Of a stretch of DNA of 64,000 nt, positions 1 through 9,293 are shown piece after piece. Under the pieces are notes generated by a model. The model did no database searches. It saw nothing but the letters and a program-made list of their open reading frames with translations, and had not been told where the DNA came from. The number at the start of each line of letters is the position of its first letter. Within the stretch, counting starts at the first letter, position 1. The stretch lies in contig NZ_JAHWUS010000002.1 in the NCBI RefSeq assembly GCF_019455445.1, forward strand, positions 62,001 to 126,000. The letters run 5' to 3'. Source of the DNA: Pseudaquidulcibacter saccharophilus (GTDB lineage: Bacteria > Pseudomonadota > Alphaproteobacteria > Caulobacterales > Aquidulcibacteraceae). The position numbers and the translations under genes were made by a program.

Positions 1-1
1 G

Positions 2-247
2 GCGCATAAAATCTTTGAACATAAGGTTTTTGGGAAAATAGTCGAAAATTTTGTTCGCCATGGTATAATAACCCGTAAATCAAAAATCGCGGCAATTGGC
101 GGCTCATTATTGGTTGGCAGTATATCGCTTTATTTCATGCGCAATCATGCTTGGGGCTTTTGGTTTATGATTATCGGGCTTTTGATTGGAATGGTTTTTG
201 TGGCGACACGACCGGAAACCATTAAAATTGAAACTAATGCGGAATAG
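2..247 (+). CDS. DUF454 (YbaN-like) inner-membrane protein, C-terminal part
   Basis: An open frame enters from the left edge and ends at TAG 245-247, giving 81 visible residues. The sequence AHKIFEHKVFGKIVENF, then a basic stretch (TRKSK), a hydrophobic helix (IAAIGGSLLVGSISLYFM), a second helix (WGFWFMIIGLLIGMVFVATRP) and the terminal ATRPE match the C-terminal half of the small DUF454/YbaN membrane family from memory. The family function is unknown. The gene lies 37 bp upstream of murB on the same strand and may be co-transcribed with it. The N-terminus is outside the window, so this is a partial gene by truncation of the window and not a pseudogene. Confidence 0.75.
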   Translation, partial: AHKIFEHKVFGKIVENFVRHGIITRKSKIAAIGGSLLVGSISLYFMRNHAWGFWFMIIGLLIGMVFVATRPETIKIETNAE

Positions 248-284
248 CCCTTTTGTTTGGCTATAAATTTGCTATTACGAATCC

Positions 285-1211
285 ATGTCTTTACTTGAAA
301 AATTATCCCCTGCCTTAGTTTCGTCTGTTCGCGGTAAAATCGAAGAGAATATCAGCCTTGCACCCTTTACATGGTTTCGTGTTGGTGGCGCGGCAGAGCT
401 GTTGTTTCAGCCTGCGGATACACAGGATTTGGCGGATTTTTTAAAAGCACTGCCCAAAGAAATTCCGGTTTATGTGATTGGTGTTGGCTCAAACCTTATT
501 ATCCGTGATGGTGGGGTAAAAGGGGTTGTTATTCGCCTTACGCCCAAGGGATTTGGCGGCATTAGTGTTGACGGGCTTCGTATTACTTCGGGGACAATGG
601 TTCTTGATTCTATGCTTGCCAAAAAGGCGGCAGAGGCGGGGATTGCGGGCCTTGAATTTTACCGTGGCGTCCCTGGAACAATTGGCGGCGCATTGCGCAT
701 GAATGCCGGCTGCTATGAACAAGAAACCAAGGATGTATTGGTGGAATGTCAGGCGGTCAACCGTGACGGTGATATCATCACCTTTAAAAATGCCGATATG
801 GGCTATACTTATCGCCATTGCGCATTGCCAGATGATTTGATTTTTGTTTCGGCAACTTTTGAAGGCACAAAGGATGCGCCGGAAGCGATTTTAGCGCGCA
901 TGGACGCCATTACTGCACGCCGCGAGAATTCCCAGCCAATTCGCGAAAAAACCGGCGGTTCAACCTTTAAAAACCCTGATCAGGTGCAATCGGGCGGCCG
1001 TAAGTCATGGCAAGTTATTGATGACGCTGGGCTACGCGGTTTTTCAATTGGCGATGCACAAATGAGTGAGAAGCATTGCAACTTCATGATTAACAAGGGT
1101 AATGCCAAAGCTTCCGATCTTGAGGCATTGGGCGAACATGTTATTAAAACCGTGAAAGAAACCCAAGGGGTTGACCTTCATTGGGAAATTAAACGCATCG
1201 GCGAAAAATAA
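285..1211 (+). CDS. murB: UDP-N-acetylenolpyruvoylglucosamine reductase MurB
   Basis: MurB is the FAD-dependent, NADPH-using reductase that makes UDP-MurNAc in cytoplasmic peptidoglycan precursor synthesis. The 308-residue protein shows the FAD-binding landmarks ([10 protein letters not shown] near residue 30, [10 protein letters not shown] near 68, [19 protein letters not shown] near 126) and the C-terminal catalytic signatures ([39 protein letters not shown]). The short YRH loop is of the type I kind. In many alphaproteobacteria murB sits in the dcw cluster next to murC and ddl; here it follows a DUF454 gene and is followed by a convergent acyltransferase whose stop codon is immediately adjacent, so it has left that cluster. 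The ATG at 285 gives the usual N-terminus. Confidence 0.97.
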   Translation: MSLLEKLSPALVSSVRGKIEENISLAPFTWFRVGGAAELLFQPADTQDLADFLKALPKEIPVYVIGVGSNLIIRDGGVKGVVIRLTPKGFGGISVDGLRITSGTMVLDSMLAKKAAEAGIAGLEFYRGVPGTIGGALRMNAGCYEQETKDVLVECQAVNRDGDIITFKNADMGYTYRHCALPDDLIFVSATFEGTKDAPEAILARMDAITARRENSQPIREKTGGSTFKNPDQVQSGGRKSWQVIDDAGLRGFSIGDAQMSEKHCNFMINKGNAKASDLEALGEHVIKTVKETQGVDLHWEIKRIGEK

Positions 1212-2321
1212 TTATTTCTTCAATAGCTTATGTGCCAGTTTTAATATTGGTTTTTCAAACATAATATGCAGAATTGCCGATGCAATGATTGCGGCAACGA
1301 ATGCAATCGCACAGAATAAAAAATTATCTAAAAGCCCTTCGCGCGAGAAGCGTGCAAATATGCGCCCGGTGGCGGCAAAAATCGGCACGTGGATGAGGTA
1401 TAAGGCATAGGACCAATCACCCAATTTGATTAATGGCTTTTTGGCTTTGAAGCCATCAAGTTCCAATACCACCATGCCATAAAGCAAAATTGCTGACGGA
1501 AGGCCGAAGTAAAAGACGCGCTCCCACTTAAGGGCAAAGAAATCCTGTGCAAAGCCTGCTACACGGGCAAAACTAAAGAAAAGCAATACTGCACCCAAAA
1601 TTGCGGCAACGTCGCCATAGGGACGTTCTTTGCGGTTTTTGATGATGATTGCGACACCGGCACCCATAATAAATTCAAGCGTAAGTGGGTGAATAACAAT
1701 TGCAAGAAATGGCGTCGGATTTTGGTTTGCCAGTGAAGCAAATGCAACCAATAAAGCCCAGCCAACAAGAAACGCTGGCATTAATTTTTTGGGCGCAAAT
1801 AATATAAAGCCAAAAACGATATAAAACCAAAGCTCGTGAATAAGGGTCCAGCCAACAGCATGAAGCGGCAATGTTGCTTGTGGGATTAAAAGAAAAGATT
1901 TTAAAATATCGGGCGTTTCTTTATGGCTTTGGTAAACCCAATCTGGGTGGATGGTATAAACCACAAAAATTGCCCCCATCACCAACCACCATAATGGATA
2001 AATCCTTATGGCCCTTAATGCCCAGAATTTTGAAACATATTGTGGGGTAGGGGTGGAATTAAAATTTGACCACACCATCACAAAGCCGGAAATGACAAAG
2101 AATAAGTCAACACCGCCAAAGCCGCCCAATGCCCAATTGCCAAATAAAATCTCACCACCAAGCTTTAATTCAACCGCATGTAAATGCGCCATGGCAACAA
2201 AAAGTGCAGCAAGCCCGCGTAAAAATTGAATTTGCCCAATGTTTTTTGGAAGTCTGGTTTTGGTTGGTTCCTTTGTGTTTTGCTTCAAGGGGACTAATTC
2301 AATCAGATCTTCGCTTGGCAT
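1212..2321 (-). CDS. Acyltransferase family 3 (OafA/Exo-type) membrane protein
   Basis: This is a polytopic inner-membrane acyltransferase of the Acyl_transf_3 family, which typically adds acetyl or succinyl groups to lipopolysaccharide, exopolysaccharide or other envelope glycans. The N-terminal signature IQFLRGLAALFVAMAHLHA carries the family's Arg and His, followed by GGVDLFFVISGFVM, and about ten hydrophobic helices run to the C-terminus. A longer frame opens at 2354, but the ATG at 2321 is preceded by GGAG at a good distance (cggagaatataATG), so I use it (369 residues). The gene converges on murB with directly adjacent stop codons. The substrate cannot be read from the sequence, and no glycan gene is next to it. 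Confidence 0.85.
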   Translation of the reverse strand: MPSEDLIELVPLKQNTKEPTKTRLPKNIGQIQFLRGLAALFVAMAHLHAVELKLGGEILFGNWALGGFGGVDLFFVISGFVMVWSNFNSTPTPQYVSKFWALRAIRIYPLWWLVMGAIFVVYTIHPDWVYQSHKETPDILKSFLLIPQATLPLHAVGWTLIHELWFYIVFGFILFAPKKLMPAFLVGWALLVAFASLANQNPTPFLAIVIHPLTLEFIMGAGVAIIIKNRKERPYGDVAAILGAVLLFFSFARVAGFAQDFFALKWERVFYFGLPSAILLYGMVVLELDGFKAKKPLIKLGDWSYALYLIHVPIFAATGRIFARFSREGLLDNFLFCAIAFVAAIIASAILHIMFEKPILKLAHKLLKK

Positions 2322-2356
2322 TATATTCTCCGAATCCGTTTCTTTTAAGCGCAAAC

Positions 2357-2395
2357 AAAAAGCCCCGCAAGTGTGTCCTGCGGGGCTTTTTAAAT
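2357..2395 (-). terminator. Rho-independent terminator after atpF
   Basis: A perfect stem (AAAAGCCCCGCA / TGCGGGGCTTTT) with a 9-base loop is flanked by A and T runs, just past the stop of atpF on the minus strand. It ends the F0 ATP synthase operon and separates it from the acyltransferase gene that is transcribed in the same direction. Confidence 0.85.
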
Positions 2396-2409
2396 TTTGT
2401 CTTTGAACC

Positions 2410-2904
2410 CTAGTTAAGTTCAGCTAGCTTTTTAGAAATATTTTTGATCGAAGAAGAAAGCAGCTCTGCACCGCCTTTCTTGGACGCGTCTTCAACCAAC
2501 ATTTTCTGGGCGATTTCAACCGCCGCATTTGAAGCAAACGCACGAACTTCGTCAATCGCAGCTTGTTCAGCGCGTGCAATACGCTCTGACGCAGCTTGTG
2601 TTTTGGCGGCAATATCGGCTTCTAATTGCTTCTTAGCCTGTGCTTTAAGTGTTTTCGCATCTTCTGCGGCCTGCTTAATCATTTCCTCAGCCTGTGCTTT
2701 CGCTTCTGACTGTTGTTTTTCATAAGAGGCGCGTAGCGCTTCTGCTTGTTCACGGAGTTTTTTTGCTTCTTCCAACTCGTTGGCAATTGCCTTTGATTGT
2801 TCATCAAGGCTTGCACCAACCGATGCCGGAACTTTTAAATAAAGCATAATTCCGATGAATACGAAAAAAGCAATCGCCGCAACTAAAGTAGCATCAAAAT
2901 GCAT
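2410..2904 (-). CDS. atpF: F0F1 ATP synthase subunit b
   Basis: Subunit b forms half of the peripheral stalk that ties F1 to the membrane a/c ring. The 164-residue protein has one N-terminal transmembrane helix (residues about 5-24) followed by a long charged, Ala-rich coiled coil (LEEAKKLREQAEALRASYEKQ onward), the expected b-subunit layout. It overlaps the preceding b' gene by one base (ATGA-type junction at 2904), so the two stalk subunits are translationally coupled. Possession of separate b and b' genes is typical of alphaproteobacteria and phototrophs. It is the last gene of the atpI-B-E-F'-F operon and is followed at once by a terminator. Confidence 0.93.
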   Translation of the reverse strand: MHFDATLVAAIAFFVFIGIMLYLKVPASVGASLDEQSKAIANELEEAKKLREQAEALRASYEKQQSEAKAQAEEMIKQAAEDAKTLKAQAKKQLEADIAAKTQAASERIARAEQAAIDEVRAFASNAAVEIAQKMLVEDASKKGGAELLSSSIKNISKKLAELN

Positions 2905-3449
2905 TAGTTTGCCCCTTTCATTGCAGACTTAAGTAAAGTAGCAGTAGGTTTCTTGCCAGTGATACTTGTGAAAATATCACCTGCAATATCATAAATGCTT
3001 TCTGAAACTTCTTCAATTGCTTTGGTTTTCTGTTCGTTGATAACAGTAACCGCAGCCTGAATTTTTTCGTCAGCTTCAGACATAGCTTTCGCCTGTGCTT
3101 TTGCTGCCTCATCTTCAAGCTCTTTACGCATAGCGTCTAAAGTAGAGCGTGCTTCTTCTTTGGCATTATGATGTGCCAATTCAGCAGCTTTTTTCGCCCC
3201 TTCAGCCGCCGCAGTTTCATCAGCAGCTTTTTTCAAATCGCCTTCGATTGCGCCTTTGCGTGCTTCAAGTGTTTTGCCAATACGTGGAATAATCACGTTT
3301 GCCAAAATCAAATAAAGCGCACCAAAAGAAATCAAAAACCAGAAAAGCTGGTGTGGAAACAAAGACGCATCAAATGGAGGGAAACCCCCAGACGCACCTT
3401 CTGCGGCTCCATGCGCACCTTTTGCAACTTCATGTGCAACTTCTGACAT
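2904..3449 (-). CDS. atpF2: F0F1 ATP synthase subunit b'
   Basis: Second, diverged peripheral-stalk subunit (b', often named atpG or atpF2). The 181-residue protein has an Ala/Gly-rich N-terminal extension (residues 1-28), a transmembrane helix (FPHQLFWFLISFGALYLILA, about 31-50) and then the conserved IIPRIGKTLEARKGAIEGDL start of the coiled coil. The N-terminal extension before the helix and the IPRI motif separate b' from b. It lies 101 bp downstream of atpE and overlaps atpF by one base. It should pair with subunit b as a heterodimeric stalk. Confidence 0.92.
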   Translation of the reverse strand: MSEVAHEVAKGAHGAAEGASGGFPPFDASLFPHQLFWFLISFGALYLILANVIIPRIGKTLEARKGAIEGDLKKAADETAAAEGAKKAAELAHHNAKEEARSTLDAMRKELEDEAAKAQAKAMSEADEKIQAAVTVINEQKTKAIEEVSESIYDIAGDIFTSITGKKPTATLLKSAMKGAN

Positions 3450-3550
3450 TATAAATGCTCCGAATTGCTAAAGTATTGCTTTAGCGTCGTGCCAAGTGGA
3501 AATAGTCCGTTTGTTTGAATATCTTTATAAAAGATATTCAGGCGAAACTA

Positions 3551-3778
3551 TTAAACAACGAACAACAACAAAATTGCGATAAGCAAAGAGAAGATACCCA
3601 ATGCTTCTGTAACCGCAAAGCCGAAAATTAGGTTAGAAAACTGACCTTTAGCGGCAGAAGGGTTACGCAAAGAACCTTCCAAGAAGCTACCGAAGATGTT
3701 ACCCACACCAATAGCAGCACCAATCATACCAAAACATGCAAGACCTGCACCAATAAATTTAGCGGCTTCCGCGTCCAT
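3551..3778 (-). CDS. atpE: F0F1 ATP synthase subunit c
   Basis: Subunit c makes the proton-driven rotor ring. The 75-residue hairpin protein has two transmembrane helices joined by the polar loop [10 protein letters not shown] (residues 37-46), and the proton-carrying acidic residue is Glu58 in [10 protein letters not shown]. The Gly-rich first helix ([17 protein letters not shown]) is the packing motif of the ring. There is no sodium-ring signature beyond the general fold, so I infer proton coupling. The gene lies between atpB and the b' gene on the minus strand. Confidence 0.97.
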   Translation of the reverse strand: MDAEAAKFIGAGLACFGMIGAAIGVGNIFGSFLEGSLRNPSAAKGQFSNLIFGFAVTEALGIFSLLIAILLLFVV

Positions 3779-3833
3779 TTTATACTCCTTAATTAAATGG
3801 ATTAAAACTTATAACTCTAATAATCCCCTATAC

Positions 3834-4589
3834 TTAGTGATCTCCAGCGTGTAGGGCATCGTTAAGATAAAGACAAGTAAGCAAAGTGAAAACAAACGCT
3901 TGTAAGAAAGCAACCAATGTTTCAAGTGCATACAACGCAACAGTCATGGCAAATGGTAGAACCGAACCGATTGCACCCAAAGCACCAAGACCAAGTAAGG
4001 TTGGAACAAAACCCGCAAACACTTTAACCAAAATGTGTCCGGCAAAAATATTTGCCCAAAGACGAACAGAGTGGCTTAAAGGACGAGAGAAGAAAGAAAT
4101 AATTTCAATCGGGGTCACAATTATATAAAGTGGAAGTGGAACGCCCGATGGAACAAAAAGTTTAAAGAATTTAAGGCCGTTTTTCGCGAAACCAACAATA
4201 ATAACGGTTGCGAAAACGATTAATGCCATTGCGGCAGTAATGATAATTTGTGATGTCGGTGTAAAGTTATACGCAAACAAACCAACCATATTCAAAGTAA
4301 AGATGAATAGGAAAAGCGTCATAACCAACGGGAAGAACATTTTCACGCCTTTTGAACCCGCCGCACCATATAGGTTATCATAAACAAATTTATATGTGCT
4401 TTCGCCGATAAGCTGCATACGGCCTGGAACCATTGCTGCTTTGGCAGAAGACATCAACAAGAATGCAGCCGGAATAGCCGCACCCAAAAGCAAAAATGCA
4501 CTGGCATTTGAGAATGAAATATCAACCCCGCCTAAATCCATAGGGATAATTCGCTCAATATGAAATTGATGCATAGGATCGTTTGACAA
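3834..4589 (-). CDS. atpB: F0F1 ATP synthase subunit a
   Basis: Subunit a is the stator channel through which protons reach the c ring. The 251-residue protein has the usual hydrophobic helices and the essential Arg in LSHSVRLWANIFAGHILVKV, matching the alphaproteobacterial form SHSVRLFANMLAGH. The N-terminal segment MHQFHIERIIPMDLGGVDISFSNA is the family periplasmic start. It lies 28 bp downstream of atpI and 55 bp upstream of atpE in the F0 operon. The F1 genes (atpHAGDC) are not in the window, so the F0 and F1 operons are separate, as in many alphaproteobacteria. Confidence 0.96.
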   Translation of the reverse strand: MSNDPMHQFHIERIIPMDLGGVDISFSNASAFLLLGAAIPAAFLLMSSAKAAMVPGRMQLIGESTYKFVYDNLYGAAGSKGVKMFFPLVMTLFLFIFTLNMVGLFAYNFTPTSQIIITAAMALIVFATVIIVGFAKNGLKFFKLFVPSGVPLPLYIIVTPIEIISFFSRPLSHSVRLWANIFAGHILVKVFAGFVPTLLGLGALGAIGSVLPFAMTVALYALETLVAFLQAFVFTLLTCLYLNDALHAGDH

Positions 4590-4617
4590 TTTTCACTCCA
4601 ATCAATTCTAAAGCAAT

Positions 4618-4968
4618 TTAGTTATCTTCATCATCTGGGGAAGGGGGTAAATCCTGACCCAAAGGCTGGTTTTTAGAATATTCATTCCCAGCCCGAATGA
4701 TGTTAACAACACCTGCGGCAAAACCTATACCAAGTCCCAACAAAAGAAACCAAGGTGTGGTTTTTAACCAATTATCAAGCCCAAGCCCCAAAAGCGCGCC
4801 CACCAAAATTGCCGAAACAAATTCAGACGCCATGCGCATCCCAAGACCCATCCCCGAATTGTTGTATGTTTCTTTTACAACCGGTTCTTTGGCCTTGATT
4901 GCAGCATTAACCTTGCGGCTAAGCTCTTCAAGAGTTTTGTGATGTGAATTATTGTCTCTATGACTCAT
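4618..4968 (-). CDS. atpI: ATP synthase-associated protein AtpI
   Basis: AtpI-type proteins help c-ring assembly or magnesium supply to the ATP synthase. The 116-residue protein has a charged N-terminus (LEELSRKVNAAIKAK), two transmembrane helices (about MASEFVSAILVGALLGLGLD and WFLLLGLGIGFAAGVVNII) and an acidic tail, which is the alphaproteobacterial AtpI layout. It is the first gene of the F0 operon, 28 bp before atpB. The 176-bp gap to smc upstream should hold the operon promoter. Confidence 0.88.
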   Translation of the reverse strand: MSHRDNNSHHKTLEELSRKVNAAIKAKEPVVKETYNNSGMGLGMRMASEFVSAILVGALLGLGLDNWLKTTPWFLLLGLGIGFAAGVVNIIRAGNEYSKNQPLGQDLPPSPDDEDN

Positions 4969-5144
4969 ATCTCAAAACCCACGAAAAACGTGAGATATAG
5001 GTATAGAATCCCGTCCCCACGCGGCGCGGAAACTAGTTTGCAAGCGCAAAATAGTCAAGCCAAATGAGTGTATAGAAAGTAATTTTTTCCGCAGGATAAG
5101 TTTTTCGCTTTAACTATCTGAAAATAAACAATAAAATTAAAATT

Positions 5145-8100
5145 TTAAGTATCGCTGGCTGCATTAATAAGTGTTTCTGCTCGACTAAGGTCTACTGAGA
5201 CAAGTTGCGAAACACCTTTTTGTGCCATTGTAACGCCAAAAAGCCTGTCCATGCGTGCCATTGTGATGGGATGGTGGGTTATAACGATGAATCTGGTTTT
5301 GGTGCGGTTGCGCATTTCATTTAATAATGCGCAGAAGCGTTCAACATTGGCATCGTCTAATGGGGCGTCAATCTCGTCAAGAACTGAAAGCGGCGCAGGG
5401 TTTGATAAAAATACCGCAAAAATTAGTGCGGTCGCGGTTAATGCTTGTTCGCCACCACTCATCAGTGTCATGGATTGAAGACGTTTACCTGGTGGGCATG
5501 CGTAAACCTCAAGACCGCCACCAAGTGGGTCATCGGTTTCTGTAAGCGCTAAATGCGCCTGTCCACCATTAAATAGGGTGGTAAATAATTGTGAGAAATG
5601 GCCATTTACAATATCAAATGCTTTTATAAGTTTTTCACGACCCTCGGCATTGATTTCCTCGATGGCATTGCGCAATTTTTTTACGGCAGCGACAAGTTCA
5701 TTGCGCTCATTATCAAGTTTTTGCGCGCGCTCACTTTGTTCTTTTAATTCAATATCGGCATTAAGGTTGACGCCGCCCAAATCATCGCGGTCTAAAAGCG
5801 CACGATTAAGGCGGCTTTGCGCCTTATCAACATCAAGCCCATTATATATATTGCCAAGGCGTTCTTGGGCATGGTTTTCCAAATCAACAGGATCGCAATC
5901 AAATTGATTGAGGATTTCGGTTTTTAAATCTTCCAATCGTTCAAGCCAACTTTGGCGGGTCGCTTGCAAACCGCTTTGGGTGGTCATTAATTGGGCGCGA
6001 TTATTTTCAGATTGCCGCAGCGCGGATTGTAAATTGCGCAATTCACTTTCTGAAACAGCAAGAATGTCGGCGGCCTTGGCACGGCGTGCCTCGGCAAGTG
6101 GGAAATCACTTAGGGCTTTTTGGCGTTCCTGCTCAATTGCATCGGGCCTGCCGGATAGTTCATTTAAAACCAATTCAGTTTTTGCTTTTTCGGCTTCCAA
6201 CTCTTTGATGCGGATAATGCAATTCTCTTTTCGTGCCGACCAATTATTTAATTGTGCTTTTAAACTTGCAATTTTTGCCTTTTGGCTTTCGGCCTCGGAA
6301 TTAATTTGATTAATTTTGGCGCGAATATCGGCAAGGCTTTGGCGTTTTTGATTTAATGATACACTGCTTTCAGCAATAATGTTTTCAAGCTCATTACTAA
6401 GGCTGGATAGGCCCAATTGCTCTTCATTGAAAATATCGGTCTTTTCTTTAATCTCTTCTTCGATTTTTATATGGTTATGCTGCGCCTGTGCAAGGTTTTC
6501 GCGCGCCATTTCAATACGGTCATTATTACGTGTTTGAACCGCGATTAGGTCATTGAGATTTTTTTGGCAATTTTGCACATTCATCATCAGGCTTGGGTGC
6601 TTTGACCGCTCATTATTAGATTTATCGCGCAGTGATGCTAATGTTGATTTTGTTTTTGCCAGCTTTGCCGCGATTTCAGGGATTTGTGCTTTTAAAGGTT
6701 CTAATTCAGCCTCTAAAGCAATTATGCGGTTTTTTTGTTCGAGACGTTTTGCCTGTGCATTGGGGGCATTATGGGTTTTTATAAATCCGTCCCAGCGCTT
6801 TACGTCGCCTGCCAATGTTACATAACGACACCCCAAAGGTGGCAATATGCCTGAATTAAAAATGGCGTCATCGACAATTTTTATTGTGGCAAGCCTTGCC
6901 GCAAGTTCATTTGGCGCGGTAACAATTTCGGTAAGGCTTTGAGCCGTTTTTAAACTTTCATGCCATTCAATTTCGGGAATATCGGCACCATTCCAAAATA
7001 TATCGCCATTTTTAAGGGTTGCGTCCAGATCTTCGCCAATTGCGGCGGCGAATGCTTTTTCAAAGCCTGCTTTCACATGTATTTGGGTGATAAGGGTGGA
7101 TTGTTTGCCATCTTCACGCCCCAAAACCGCATTCAATGCCTTTATTTGCGCGAATATGGCATTAGATTTATTTTGCAAATCGTCATGGATGTTACGGTTT
7201 TCGCGGTCTTCGCCCTCTAGTTTTTGGAGTTCTGTAAGATAGGTTTTATAGTCCGCCTCGGCGCGTTCAATGGCTTTGACAGATTGTTCAAGCCGTTCTT
7301 TAGCTTGGGTAATTAATGTTTCATCAAGTTGGGCATTGCCCAAATCAATCACATCTTTTTCAAGACGGGCAACAATATTACCAAGACGTTGTTTTTCGCT
7401 TTCAAGCCTTGCTAATTCTTGTTTGCGTGAAAGAAGCTGGTTTTCGTTTTTTGCCTTACTGGCGATTGCTTCGTTTAATTTGCCTTCTATTTCTTTGATT
7501 TGGTCGTTTAACTCATTGGCAGATTTATTTAATTCGGCAATTTCTTCATCGGCAGTGGTTTCAAAATTATGGCTTTTTAACTCATCATTGGTTCTCGTGA
7601 TTATTTCATCTGCTTCGCGGGCAATTTCATTTTCACGGGCAATGTCTTTATCCAAACGTTCAAGTGTGGCATTGGCATTGGCGGTTTTTTCGCTAATTTC
7701 TTGTAAGTCGCGTTCAAAAGCAAATTTTTTGATTTCAAGTTGGCGAATTACCGCCTCGGCAATTGCCATTTCTTGACGCGCGTCTGGTAATTTTTCTTCG
7801 ACTTGTTCAATTGCGCGATTTGTCTGATTAATCTCAACCATATGGTCGCTGATTTGCAAATCAATTTCGTGGAGGCTTTGGTTAGTTTGCCCGACCGAAC
7901 TTTCCATCGATTTATAACGATTATCAGCAAGATATGCCTGAAGCCCGCGTATAAGCCCCGCCAAACCACGGTAACGTTCGGCCTTTTGGGCTTGTTTTTT
8001 AAGGCTTGATACCTGTTCTTCTATGGTGATTATTATTTCACTTACACGTTCAAGATTTGCTTCGGTGGCGTTAAGTTTGATAACTGCTTCGTGCCGCCGC

Positions 8101-8624
8101 GCCTGAAGGCCCGAAATACCCGATGCCTCTTCTAAAACTTTTCGGCGGTTTTCAGGTTTGGCGTTTATAAGCTCGCTAACTTGGCCTTGGCGCACAAGGG
8201 CAGGGGAATTTGCGCCCGATGAAGCATCCGCAAATAAAAGCTGCACATCTTTGGCGCGCACCTCTTTACCATTAATGCGATATGTCGAACCAATACCACG
8301 ACGAATTTTGCGCGATATTTCAATTATATCTTCAAAACGAAATGGATCGGGGGCAAGGTGGTCTGAATTATCGATTTTAAGGGTTACTTCAGCAATATCA
8401 CGCTGCGGTCGCTCATCAGAGCCGGCAAAGATGACATCATCCATTTCCGCCCCACGCAATGCCTTGGCAGAGCTGGCGCCCATGACCCAGCGGATAGATT
8501 CAAGAATATTGGATTTTCCGCAACCATTTGGACCCACAATTCCGGTCAAACCCTCATTAATAGTGAATGTGACACCATCCACAAAGGATTTAAAACCCGA
8601 AATTTTCACTTCCAAAAGGTGCAA
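5145..8624 (-). CDS. smc: Chromosome segregation protein SMC
   Basis: SMC is the condensin ATPase that organises and segregates the chromosome. The 1159-residue protein has the Walker A motif GPNGCGKSN at residues 31-39, two long coiled-coil arms, a hinge around residues 500-640 (with RYVTLAGDVKRWDGF before the returning arm), the ABC signature LMSGGEQALTATAL and the Walker B region LSVLDEIDAPLDD near the C-terminus. The start codon is TTG at 8624, preceded by GGGG that overlaps the stop codon of the upstream thiol-disulfide gene, so translation is probably coupled. The order dciA, DsbA-like genes, smc is a block I associate with alphaproteobacteria. No scpA or scpB is nearby. Confidence 0.97.
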   Translation of the reverse strand: MHLLEVKISGFKSFVDGVTFTINEGLTGIVGPNGCGKSNILESIRWVMGASSAKALRGAEMDDVIFAGSDERPQRDIAEVTLKIDNSDHLAPDPFRFEDIIEISRKIRRGIGSTYRINGKEVRAKDVQLLFADASSGANSPALVRQGQVSELINAKPENRRKVLEEASGISGLQARRHEAVIKLNATEANLERVSEIIITIEEQVSSLKKQAQKAERYRGLAGLIRGLQAYLADNRYKSMESSVGQTNQSLHEIDLQISDHMVEINQTNRAIEQVEEKLPDARQEMAIAEAVIRQLEIKKFAFERDLQEISEKTANANATLERLDKDIARENEIAREADEIITRTNDELKSHNFETTADEEIAELNKSANELNDQIKEIEGKLNEAIASKAKNENQLLSRKQELARLESEKQRLGNIVARLEKDVIDLGNAQLDETLITQAKERLEQSVKAIERAEADYKTYLTELQKLEGEDRENRNIHDDLQNKSNAIFAQIKALNAVLGREDGKQSTLITQIHVKAGFEKAFAAAIGEDLDATLKNGDIFWNGADIPEIEWHESLKTAQSLTEIVTAPNELAARLATIKIVDDAIFNSGILPPLGCRYVTLAGDVKRWDGFIKTHNAPNAQAKRLEQKNRIIALEAELEPLKAQIPEIAAKLAKTKSTLASLRDKSNNERSKHPSLMMNVQNCQKNLNDLIAVQTRNNDRIEMARENLAQAQHNHIKIEEEIKEKTDIFNEEQLGLSSLSNELENIIAESSVSLNQKRQSLADIRAKINQINSEAESQKAKIASLKAQLNNWSARKENCIIRIKELEAEKAKTELVLNELSGRPDAIEQERQKALSDFPLAEARRAKAADILAVSESELRNLQSALRQSENNRAQLMTTQSGLQATRQSWLERLEDLKTEILNQFDCDPVDLENHAQERLGNIYNGLDVDKAQSRLNRALLDRDDLGGVNLNADIELKEQSERAQKLDNERNELVAAVKKLRNAIEEINAEGREKLIKAFDIVNGHFSQLFTTLFNGGQAHLALTETDDPLGGGLEVYACPPGKRLQSMTLMSGGEQALTATALIFAVFLSNPAPLSVLDEIDAPLDDANVERFCALLNEMRNRTKTRFIVITHHPITMARMDRLFGVTMAQKGVSQLVSVDLSRAETLINAASDT

Positions 8625-8633
8625 ATTGTCCCC

Positions 8634-9266
8634 TTATTTCCTTTTTTTTGCTTTTGCCAAAAGCGCATGATCAATTCCCGGCTTTATGGCATTAAAGTCT
8701 AGTTCTTGAGTAGGGGCTAGTTTAACGATTTTACCATCAATTAAAATAGTTGGTGTGCTGTTTATCCCCAATTTTACGGCACCATTTTCGCTATTTTGTA
8801 TGGCGGTAATTTTTGAAGGATCCGCAAGACAGGCTTTTATCTTATCAGAGGTAATTCCGGTTGTTTGATTGGCAACTGAAGTCAAATATGCCAATGCGCC
8901 GCCTGGGCTTTGTGCGCTTCGGAAAATTAGTGCCTGATTTTTGAAAAATGCATCAATCAGTTGATAGCGTTTCATGCCGCCTTCACAATCGGCGATTACC
9001 TGCATCCCCGCAGAAAGATTTTCAGGTGGGGTGGGAAGGGGGCGGAAAATATATTTAACCTTGCCGGTATCAATATATTGGGCCTTAAGTTTTGGGAATT
9101 CTTGGGTGGCAAAATGCGCACAATGTGAACAGGTTAAAGAGCCGTATTCAATCACTGTAACCGGTGCATTTGGCTTGCCAAGATAAAATTCCGTATTTTG
9201 CGCGGAAGATATTATGGGCAAAGAAAATGTTGCTGCGATAATTGTAATTAAGCCCAGTCTTTTCAT
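8634..9266 (-). CDS. DsbA-family thiol:disulfide protein, secreted
   Basis: Predicted periplasmic DsbA/DsbG-type thioredoxin-fold oxidoreductase of 210 residues. It has a signal peptide (MKRLGLITIIAATFSLPIISSAQ), the active-site pair in CSHC (Cys46, Cys49), and a cis-proline loop INSTPTILIDG. The PVTVIEYGSLTCSHCAHF stretch matches the alphaproteobacterial DsbA-like proteins found beside smc. It lies 27 bp downstream of a paralogue and 9 bp upstream of smc. The link between disulfide chemistry and smc is conserved positionally, but I know of no proven functional link. Confidence 0.88.
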   Translation of the reverse strand: MKRLGLITIIAATFSLPIISSAQNTEFYLGKPNAPVTVIEYGSLTCSHCAHFATQEFPKLKAQYIDTGKVKYIFRPLPTPPENLSAGMQVIADCEGGMKRYQLIDAFFKNQALIFRSAQSPGGALAYLTSVANQTTGITSDKIKACLADPSKITAIQNSENGAVKLGINSTPTILIDGKIVKLAPTQELDFNAIKPGIDHALLAKAKKRK

Positions 9267-9293
9267 TTTACTCTGCCCGATAATGATCCAAAA